A stretch of DNA of 64,000 bases from Chlorops oryzae (Eukaryota > Arthropoda > Insecta > Diptera > Chloropidae), in assembly GCA_020466095.1 (NCBI GenBank), contig CM035807.1, forward strand, positions 42,583,278 to 42,647,277. The letters are read 5' to 3'. The notes under the pieces were generated by a model. It did no database searches, was not told where the DNA came from, and saw only the letters and a list, made by a program, of their open reading frames with translations. The translations under genes and the position numbers were made by a program. Shown here in pieces: positions 56,434 through 64,000 of the stretch. Within the stretch, counting starts at the first letter, position 1, and each line of letters opens with the position of its first letter.

Positions 56434-56744
56434 ATGTTGGCAAAGAATAAATTAAAAAGTGGCATAAAATGCTGTATAAAAGGTTGCGGTAGATCAAGGA
56501 GGGATGAAAATGTTAGAATGTTCCGATTTCCCCCTTTTGATGTAGTATTGGGCCAAATTTGGAGAGAAAAATGCAAAATTCGCGTAGAAGATTACGAAAA
56601 AAATCTTTTTATATGTCAACGTCATTTTGATGACAGTGATATTGGAATGAAAAAGCTCAAAGGAAAACGCTATGCCAATTTATTTTTTAGAAAATGAGGA
56701 CATAGAAGAAGGTGAAAATTTTGATTTTGGCCTTGAACTTTGTG
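56434..56744 (+). CDS. THAP-domain protein, first exon, unit 2
   Basis: ATG frame MLAKNKLKSGIKCCIKGCGR with a C2CH zinc site: CCIKGC, then FICQRHF about 40 residues on. Between them lie FRFPPFDVVLGQIW and KCKIRVEDYEKN; FP and W are the usual core residues of a THAP fold. The frame as written stops after LFFRK (56697), but one fewer A at about 56663 would give AMPIYF and lead without a stop into ENEDIEEGENFDFGLELC, then a GTAAGAG donor at 56745. Exon 2 would start after TTCTTATAG (56883) and stop after about eight codons. THAP domains bind DNA and occur in P-element transposases and host regulators; which applies here is open. Confidence 0.75.
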
Positions 56745-57121
56745 GTAAGAGATGACGTTCTGATGAGTTCCTTGAAGTTTGCTGCTCCAATTGCGAAAAG
56801 CAACGAAACTCTCTCAAATGTACCGAAAAAAGTTTTTATTGCTAATATATAAGAAAACATAATTTTTTAATTCTTCTTATAGTCGACCAAGCTTGTACTT
56901 TTTCGTAAATATCAAAACACCAAATACCCTACAAAAGCCGCAAGCCAGCTTCTTTGCATTCATCACGTTGAAAACAGCGACAATTCATATCTACTCGAAA
57001 ACTATTTGTAAATTTTCTGAAAGACGGCATAAGCGCACGCGACAAACAAACATACAAACACATTTTCATATTTGCAAAAGCGCACGTCGTCAATGTACAA
57101 ACGTACATTAATATGTACACA

Positions 57122-59635
57122 CTAGACTGGTCCTTATTTTTTTTAAAACTGGATTTCTTAAAATTGCCAGGCAAATTATATAAGCTTATGGTCCCAAACT
57201 ACCAAATATGAAGTTTGGTTTCGATCCGATAATGTTTGATGGGCGCGGAAGTCACTCAAAGTTTAAAATTACATTTGTATGAGAAAAAACCTGGGTTGTG
57301 TTAGTTTTATCAAAATTTAACACATATAATATAATTTCTCTAACCAAATGTGAATGGTATTTCATTGAAAATCGATTGGTCTTTCTTTGAAGCTATAACA
57401 ACATAAAATCGGATTGTATTTGGCACAGCCAGGACTACTGAAAGTCAATTTTTTAGGAAATTCAAAAGATGCTTCGACTTGGAGGTCTTGGATAGCCACA
57501 AGAATTAGCAGAAATGTTTTTAATATTCATATTTGGAAAATATACAAAATAGCCCTTCGAATGAGCTTTATATGAAGAAAATCGGATTACTCTTTACTTT
57601 AGCTTGAACATACTAAACAATTGCTATAGATTTTTTAGGACAAAATTTTAGGCTCTTAACTTTAGCGGGGTGAGAATTGGTCATGGTCTCAAATAATTTC
57701 AGGCTTCGCGTTAGATTCTAAACTTGCAATTCATTTCGCAACATTTGATACCAAAATCATGAAATTTGTTTGGCGGTTTCTGCTTATATGGATATGATTA
57801 AAATTTCAATATTTTTTTGGTTGTAAAAACAGCTGAATTTCACTGCTTTAAATGCATCAGACAGGTAAATGGTACAACATTTTTTGGGAATTTTATGCTT
57901 CAAAAGAAGTGGTATTATGTGCAGAAATATATATGATATGGTTTTTTTTACTATGATCTTCCACTTTTCCAAATTTCATGAAAAACTGCGCATTTTAGGG
58001 AATTTGGGGGAATTTTGGCAGATTTTTTTTCCTTTTTAGGAAATTTTGAAAATTTTCAAACTTTTAATTTTTTAATTTACAGCCGTTGTAAAGTTAAAAT
58101 TTGACCACCATTCGCGAAATTCGCAAAAATTTGGTTTTCACTATTTTGATGAGTATTTCGCAGCTAAACAAAATGTCCTCTAACAGTTAAAATTTGATCA
58201 AGACCACCATCCGCGAAATTCGTGAAAATTTGGTTTTCACTATTTTGAATTGAGTATTTCGCAGCTAAACAAAATGTCCTCTAAGGGTTAAAATTTGATC
58301 AAGACCACCATCCGCGAAATTCGCGAAAATTTGATTTTCACTCTTTTGAATTGGAGTATTTCGCTGCTAGACAAAATGTCCTCTAACGGCTTAGCCGATG
58401 TAAACTTCTTTACTTTTTATGCAACATTCACGTAGTAAATGACGTTGCAGAAAGAGGCATTAAATTCGTGGGAGATTTCAACAAAATGTTAACTCAAGAT
58501 GAGGATGAACTTATACTTCAATTGGTGGAGGCGTATCGTAAGAAATACCCCTCATTCAACAAAAGTACGCTTATCAATTGACCAAATGTTTTAAACACTA
58601 AAATTGAATTTTACTTTCTTCAAATAAATATTCTTCAAATAATTAAATAATCCTTCCGAAAATATAATTTCTGCTTTAAATTTAGCTTTACAACGGCTGT
58701 AAATTAAAAAATTAAAAGTTTGAAAATTTTCAAAATTTCCTAAAAAGGAAAAAAAATCTGCCAAAATTCCCCAAAATGCGCAGTTTTTCATGAAATTTTG
58801 GAAAAGTGGAAGATCATAGTAAAAAAAACCATATCATATATATTTCTGCACATAATACCACTTCTTTTGAAGCATAAATTCCCAAAAATGTTGTACCATT
58901 TACCTGTCTGATGCATTTAAAGCAGTGAAATTCAGCTGTTTTTACAACCAAAAAAATATTGAAATTTTAATCATATCCATATAAGCAGAAACCGCCAAAC
59001 AAATTTCATGATTTTGGTATCAAATGTTGCGAAATGAATTGCAAGTTTAGAATCTAACGCGAAGCCTGAAATTATTTGAGACCATGACCAATTCTCCCCC
59101 GCTAAAGTTAAGAGCCTAAAATTTTGTCTTAAAAAATCTATAGCAATTGTTTAGTATGTTCAAGCTAAAGTAAAGAGTAATCCGATTTTCTTCATATAAA
59201 GCTCATTCGAAGGGCTATTTTGTATATTTTCCAAATATGAATATTAAAAACATTTCTGCTAATTCTTGTGGCTATCCAAGACCTCCAAGTCGAAGCATCT
59301 TTTGAATTTCCTAAAAAAATTGACTTTCAGTAGTCCTGGCTGTGCCAAATACAATCCGATTTTATGTTGTTATAGCTTCAAAGAAAGACCAATCGATTGT
59401 CAATGAAATACCATTCACATTTGGTTAGAGAAATTATATTATATGTGTTAAATTTTGATAAAACTAACACAACCCAGGTTTTTTCTCATACAAATGTAAT
59501 TTTAAACTTTGAGTGACTTCCGCGCCCATCAAACATTATCGGATCGAAACCAAACTTCATATTTGGTAGTTTGGGACCATAAGCTTATATAATTTGCTGA
59601 GAAATAAAAAAATAAAAAAATAAGGACCAGTCTAG
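57122..59635. mobile_element. 2.5-kb element with nearly 1-kb inverted ends, unit 2
   Basis: Ends CTAGACTGGTCC and GGACCAGTCTAG, with TACACA at 57116-57121 and 59636-59641, a perfect 6-bp duplication. Same internal plan as unit 1, including the ~97-bp triple repeat (58092-58386). In the coding fragment (about 58435-58581) the end reads PSFNKSTLIN then stop, which fits the family better than unit 1. Confidence 0.88.
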
Positions 59636-59762
59636 TACACACACATCAATTGTGCGTTTGCTTTGAAAATATGTAGCGAGAGCATTCAGTGAGAGAGCGA
59701 AGTCAGAGAGAATACACACCCGCAACACGCTGACCCGCTCCGTCCACAAGAGCATTCAAATA

Positions 59763-59985
59763 TTAGGTGTAGTAAAAAGAAATCCATTATTTTTCCAATA
59801 GATGGCGTTATTTATCTGCATCTCGCGTTGTATAAGTCCGATCGTGTTCCGCTAGGGGGCATTAGAAAGAGGACAGTTCCTACTAAAAAAGCTATTTTGA
59901 CACTTTTTTGATTGATTGATTCAGTTTTGTTTGAGAGCTTGTCAAAGATGGACATCAGCAAAGAGAAAATTCGCTACATTTTACA
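59763..59985 (+). mobile_element. mariner-like element, 5' end cut by assembly gap
   Basis: TTAGGTGTAGTAAAAAGAAA fits a mariner inverted end at a TA site. About 185 bp on, ATGGACATCAGC opens MDISKEKIRYIL, the typical first helix of mariner transposases, and is lost in the N gap after 13 codons. The sequence after the gap is unrelated. Confidence 0.55.
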
Positions 59986-60085
59986 NNNNNNNNNNNNNNN
60001 NNNNNNNNNNNNNNNNNNNNNNNNNNNNNNNNNNNNNNNNNNNNNNNNNNNNNNNNNNNNNNNNNNNNNNNNNNNNNNNNNNNNN
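59986..60085. other. assembly gap, 100 N
   Basis: Exactly 100 N inside a mariner transposase frame. True size unknown. Confidence 0.99.
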
Positions 60086-62572
60086 TTAATCCATTAACCA
60101 GCCGGAATGTCCGGTGATCAATGATTTCAGCATGACATAGAGCCGTGATGCTCCTAATTATACACCAACTTTCTAATGAAATTTACACACAAACGGCTTG
60201 GCCGTCATCAGAGTACAAGTCACGAATTAGTCATCGACAGTGGAGTAGATCTACTCCGTCGTATCGATACCTTTATCGATGAAAATGCCATTGGAGTTGC
60301 GATGAACAATATTACTCTCGATGACATTGCCATTGCAATTGAAAAGTACTCAAATTTTCCCCATGATATCTCAATGCGTAAAAAAGTAATGAATTGGTCA
60401 GATTTATGAGAAAATTTCTGGTCTGGGAATGAATCCATTAACCCAGTTTCGAAATGTCCAAAGAGTGAATTTAATGATTTCAGCATTTGACATTTTCAGC
60501 GGCCGGAACTTGCAAAGGCCTAATTATACACCAAGTTCGTAATGTAGATTGGCGCACACACAAACTCATATATGCGCATTAGGGCTGTCTTAACTCTATG
60601 GAGTACAATTTTGTCAGCGAAGTTAGTCTGATCGGTCTCAGTGGTCCAGTAGATGTACTCCGTCGTATCGATACCTTTATGGATGAGAAACGTGCCAAAT
60701 TTGGAGGCAATGCGGATGAACGGGAACGTGGCAGCTTTCGATTGACAGTTTGGGAATTGGCAAAAATAGAGAGGAAACGGCCCTTAACTCCCCACAATTT
60801 CCCCCTATGGATATATAACGTATGGCAAACCCATTAATGAATTGGTCATTTACTCCGAAACATTTCTGGCTGGGAATGAATTCTTACCGTATCTCCCCTG
60901 TCCTTAAGAGGGCTCCCATTTAATATATCAATTTTTTAAAAACTTTTCCCCCCATCTTCCTAACTAACTCCAAGAGTGCTCTAGAGGAGTACAAAATGTA
61001 TGACCGACCCCCATGTAGACTTTGTCGCCCCTAACATTTTCTCCGAACATTTTTAACCTCATATCTGCCGCCCTTAAGGGCTGCTCCCATATAAAACTAC
61101 CTATGGAGAAATTTTGTAGCGAAAATTTCATACAAAATGGCCGTCTACAGGGTCCAGAACTCTCCATTAGACATGGAGCTGATATAACGTGACCGACCCC
61201 CATTATTTTTTTACGCCAAACATTTTCTTCATAACGGGACCTACCCGTGGCTATCTCCCCTCAATTGAAGTTTGGGTCCCCATACAAAATTAGGCTTAAA
61301 TTAATAGAGAGGAAATGCCTCACTTAACTTCAATCTATAATATAGATGCCCTACGGAACAAGAATAGACGTATGGTTCAGCATGCCATTATTCGAAAAAT
61401 TTACTCGAACATTGCTTTTACTGAAGCCTAATACCTGACCCCGTATCTCCCCTGGATTAAGTTTGTGTGGCTCCTCATACATATGATATATTTATTACCT
61501 TTTTTTTTAAACTGAACTTTTCCCCATCTCCTAACTGGCCCCAGAGTGACTCCTAGTAGGAAAAAATGTATACTTTCGACCCCCATTAACTTTGTCCGCA
61601 AACCTCACATCTTTCTCCGAACGAGTTTTTTGAGACCTCTAATCTCACCCTTAAATCGGGTTAGTAGTTTCCTATTCATAAAATTACCTTCAAATTGAGC
61701 AAAAATTTTTTACAACGCATTATGGCACTGTTTTACGTTCAGTTTCTTGAAACCCTTGCTATGGGTACAGACCATAGAATGCAACGGACCCCCATTAGTG
61801 TTTGTGTACACTCGAGTGTGTGGACATTTGGTTTGATCAAACCCTATACCTACAACATCGTAATTCCCCTCGTTGATGGGTTCCCCATACAAACATGTTG
61901 GCTTAAATTAAAGAAAAATGCTTTTCATACATCTGAACGTTCGAGTCTATAATATAGATGCCGTAGGATACCAATAACGAGTGCATGTTCAGCAGTGTGA
62001 TTACGAAAAATTTACAGAAAATGCCTTTTATGAACGAGCCTGCATATGCACACGGAACTATTGTGTAAATTAGTCTTTTGAGCGTGCCCACTTTGTAATA
62101 ATATGATATACCTTTTATCTCCGCTTTTGACTCTGTTTTAAACCCTTGAATTCTGGGTTCCTATACCCATAGAACTGGCCAATAATGACCCGAGTTGAGA
62201 AAAATATATTTTCGAGATCATAATGCCGATAACATACCTCGAATCTATGACGAGTTCTGAATGAGACGTATAACCATTAAAATTCGAGTTAGGTAGTTTC
62301 GTAACTCATAAAATTAGAGGTTGCAAACAAACGATCTTTTTGACACTAGCTGCGGAGTTTGATATTCGACGTGTTTGAATTTCAGCAAGGTGTTCGAACA
62401 TGCTCTGAGCACACTCAAAGCAGTTCTGCATGCGTACAGACCGAGAGAGCCATGCGTACAGACCGAGAGAGACATGCGAAGACCTAAGAAACGAACGTAA
62501 AAACAGTGAATAATGCGTTTCAAAAAATATTTGTTTTGAATTAATTTTATGAATAGCAACTACTAACCGATT
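60086..62572. repeat. jumbled array of LTR and inverted-end fragments
   Basis: AATCCATTAACC..AATGATTTCAGCAT..CCTAATTATACACCAA occurs at 60091-60165 and again at 60431-60536; TCCGTCGTATCGATACCTTTAT occurs near 60255 and 60658 (read as LLRRIDTFIDE and VLRRIDTFMDE). 60499-60585 is LTR-like (as 14850-14935). From 60780 to about 62100, blocks with GACCCCCATTA, CCGAACATTTTT, ATCTCCCCT and CTCCCATA repeat at irregular spacing; they resemble the inverted ends at 36000-36240. A two-copy CATGCGTACAGACCGAGAGA lies at 62449-62490. No intact gene. Confidence 0.55.
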
Positions 62573-62893
62573 TTAATATATATTAATACTCTTTGGTATA
62601 AGCCACAGTGCTCCGCCCTGCAGCTCCACATTTACAGCGACCGTGTCAGTATCACTGGAATTTGACATAAAGAATGCATTGTATGTTTTCTTTACTAAAA
62701 TGCAAGATCTAGGCCTACCTATGTCTGCTCTGTAATAGAGTGAGTAGTTTGAGGTCTTAATCCCACAGATCCGGCTATCCAAGACCAATGGTTCCTGGAT
62801 TAAGCCCACGGCAGCTCCACCTTCCGCAAGGTGGATAAGTAAATTGGGGGATGCCGTTTTAGAGTGGTGCAGGTTGATTCGAAGCACTTTCAT
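62573..62893 (-). pseudogene. non-LTR ORF2 start, endonuclease domain fragment
   Basis: Begins MKVLRINLHHSKTASPNLLI, then GLIQEPLV (the E of the metal-binding Q-E-P motif), SNYSLYYRADIGRPRSCILV and VAVNVELQGGALWL: the N-terminal half of an apurinic-type (EEP) endonuclease of insect non-LTR retrotransposons. It starts 13 bp after the ORF1 stop on the same strand, the usual tight ORF1-ORF2 spacing. Similarity ends after about 95 residues at TATATTAATACTCTTTGG, a motif shared with the gypsy LTRs, so the rest of ORF2 is missing. Confidence 0.75.
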
Positions 62894-62906
62894 GCACTTC
62901 TAGTAC

Positions 62907-64000
62907 CTACACCATTGTTGCGTCTGCATCCTCGTCCGCAACGTCTTCCTCATCCTGCGATGCGAGGAGAGCGTCTTCTGCGAATAGACGCGTCAGACTG
63001 GCCACCGAACTAGCTGCGGAAAGGGAGTCTTCCCCAACTTCCATGCGCTCTACAGAAGCGGGTGCAACGTCCAAGGCAGCTTTGCTCGCTACCTCTGCGA
63101 CCGTTTCTACCACGTGCGTGGTAGTTGGTTTTTGGCCGACTGCGTGCTCTCCCCCATCTTGCCCCAAAGCGTCCGTACGGTACACTTTTAGAGCAACCTT
63201 TTCGAAGCCGTAGGAGACCATTCCTTGCGCTCCGACTAGAGGCTTAACAGACTCAGCATTCAGTACAAGTACTGCTTGCCGAGGTTGTCCGTCAGTTTCC
63301 TCCAGCCTTGGTACCTTCCAGTTCTGCGTAGGAAGGAGCGGGTTGCAGATCCTGAAAAGCTTCAGAATCTGTTCTGGGTCCGAAGGCATGGCCGGGATCC
63401 AGACTCCAGCTCTCGGTCGTGAAGGAATATCCTTCTTGTCCACAGCCTCGAGTCTGGCTCCGGGCCACAACTCACCCACCTTCGAGATAGCTACCTTGTA
63501 CAAGGTAGCAGATCTCTCATCCACGCAAGCTACCAGCTTCACCTGAATTTGGTGCCATCCGGCATCTTCGCAAGAAGGAAGAGGCCCTGGACTTTCCTCC
63601 AGAACTTGGAGGAAAATGGAAGAGACTGCATTAGCAACCCACTTCCATTTATCCTTCGGGATTCTTCCCTCTTCCACGCTTTTGTCGATGACGCCAAGGA
63701 TCAGGCTGTTCTTGGCAGCATCGCTATAGCTCTTTGGCTGCGTTTTATTTGGTCGTGGTCTCTTGGTACGAGGGGGTTCTTCCTCCTGAGACCTTTGCCG
63801 TTTGGATGCCAGGTCCCGTTTGGAGGCCTCGAGACCATTTTGAATTTTTTGTGCCCACTCCAGGGATGAAACCTGTTGCGGAGTGAGCTTTACCGCCGGC
63901 ACGTTGCGGAGTTTTTTAATAATTCCTGCAGACATTCGTCTGTCAGAATACGCCAGCTTGGAAGGTGGGCCTTCCTTTTGAGGGTGCTGCCAGAGGGGTT
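62907..64000 (-). CDS. non-LTR retrotransposon ORF1 (DUF4780-type gag), 5' end outside window
   Basis: Minus strand; 342 codons from ATG 63935, but the frame is open to the window edge (PLWQHPQKEGPPSKLAYSDR before the ATG), so the true start is beyond 64000. A basic stretch (TKRPRPNKTQPKSYSDAAK) precedes a globular region with GVIDKSVEEGRIPKDKWKWV, GWHQIQVKLVACVDERSATL and ARLEAVDKKDIPSRPRAGVW, matching the DUF4780 domain of insect retrotransposon gag proteins, thought to bind RNA. The C-terminal 80 residues are acidic. GC content and codon quality are clearly higher than in the rest of the window, and there is no stop: the youngest-looking coding sequence besides the hAT transposase. Confidence 0.85.
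   Translation of the reverse strand, partial: PLWQHPQKEGPPSKLAYSDRRMSAGIIKKLRNVPAVKLTPQQVSSLEWAQKIQNGLEASKRDLASKRQRSQEEEPPRTKRPRPNKTQPKSYSDAAKNSLILGVIDKSVEEGRIPKDKWKWVANAVSSIFLQVLEESPGPLPSCEDAGWHQIQVKLVACVDERSATLYKVAISKVGELWPGARLEAVDKKDIPSRPRAGVWIPAMPSDPEQILKLFRICNPLLPTQNWKVPRLEETDGQPRQAVLVLNAESVKPLVGAQGMVSYGFEKVALKVYRTDALGQDGGEHAVGQKPTTTHVVETVAEVASKAALDVAPASVERMEVGEDSLSAASSVASLTRLFAEDALLASQDEEDVADEDADATMV

Larger units (their letters stand above)
55777..59928. repeat. tandem unit C, second copy
   Basis: About 4150 bp, same order as unit 1. Most differences are one-base changes in A or T runs. It continues past the duplication into a mariner start codon. Confidence 0.95.

Noticed and set aside
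63343..63869. Two plus-strand frames of 67 and 106 codons
   Set aside because: They are antisense shadows of the well-supported ORF1 on the minus strand.

Overview
The window looks like AT-rich chromosomal DNA of a higher fly. Tephritid-like is my guess from the repeat types (GTCY-microsatellite repeats, GGTTAGGTTAGG tracts, Penelope, jockey, gypsy, hAT, Foldback and Tc1 families); I cannot name the species. Almost everything recognisable is a transposable element or its remains. The only sequence that looks like an ordinary host gene is one Tyr/Ser/Pro/Arg-rich exon (33358-33861), which also occurs as a frameshifted second copy (49739-50243). A THAP-domain exon in two tandem copies (52269-52579 and 56434-56744) may be host or transposon. 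No tRNA or rRNA gene and no CRISPR array was seen.

Layout. 0-8 kb: small inverted-repeat elements, a SWIM zinc-finger fragment, a dipteran GTCY-type repeat, a probable solo LTR and a dead jockey ORF2. 8-13 kb: a nested cluster. A minus-strand non-LTR element with RNase H carries a complete hAT element (8029-10212, 8-bp duplication) in or beside its 3' flank and a Foldback-like element (10388-11622, 9-bp duplication) in its RNase H tail; a Tc1-type element with about 94-bp ends follows. 13-18 kb: gypsy LTR/RT pieces, an 8-bp-TSD MITE, and a broken TE-type gene. 18.3-21.4 kb: a Harbinger fragment, then a Penelope-like element with YVDD reverse transcriptase, GIY-YIG remnant and a decayed hammerhead-ribozyme motif.

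21.9-26.2 kb holds MITE-scale inverted repeats. From 26.2 kb the window is dominated by duplication: block A (26227-30410) and block B (32950-about 35228) reappear in the same order as A' (40994-46340) and B' (49315-51588), with different DNA between A and B in each version. This is either a real segmental duplication or two haplotypes laid end to end; a 100-N gap (35736-35835) lies between them. Between the versions sits a long-terminal-repeat-inverted DNA element (35856-39951) with a decayed, poorly characterised transposase-like gene.

51.6-59.9 kb is a head-to-tail duplication of a roughly 4.16-kb unit. Each unit holds a THAP exon, a 2.5-kb element with nearly 1-kb inverted ends and a 6-bp duplication, and a mariner 5' end. 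The two units differ mostly by single-base homopolymer changes, which looks like uncorrected long-read error. A second 100-N gap cuts the mariner ORF (59986-60085). 60.1-62.6 kb is a jumble of LTR and inverted-end fragments, and 62.6-64 kb is the start of a minus-strand non-LTR retrotransposon (DUF4780-type ORF1 running off the window, then an endonuclease-domain ORF2 fragment).
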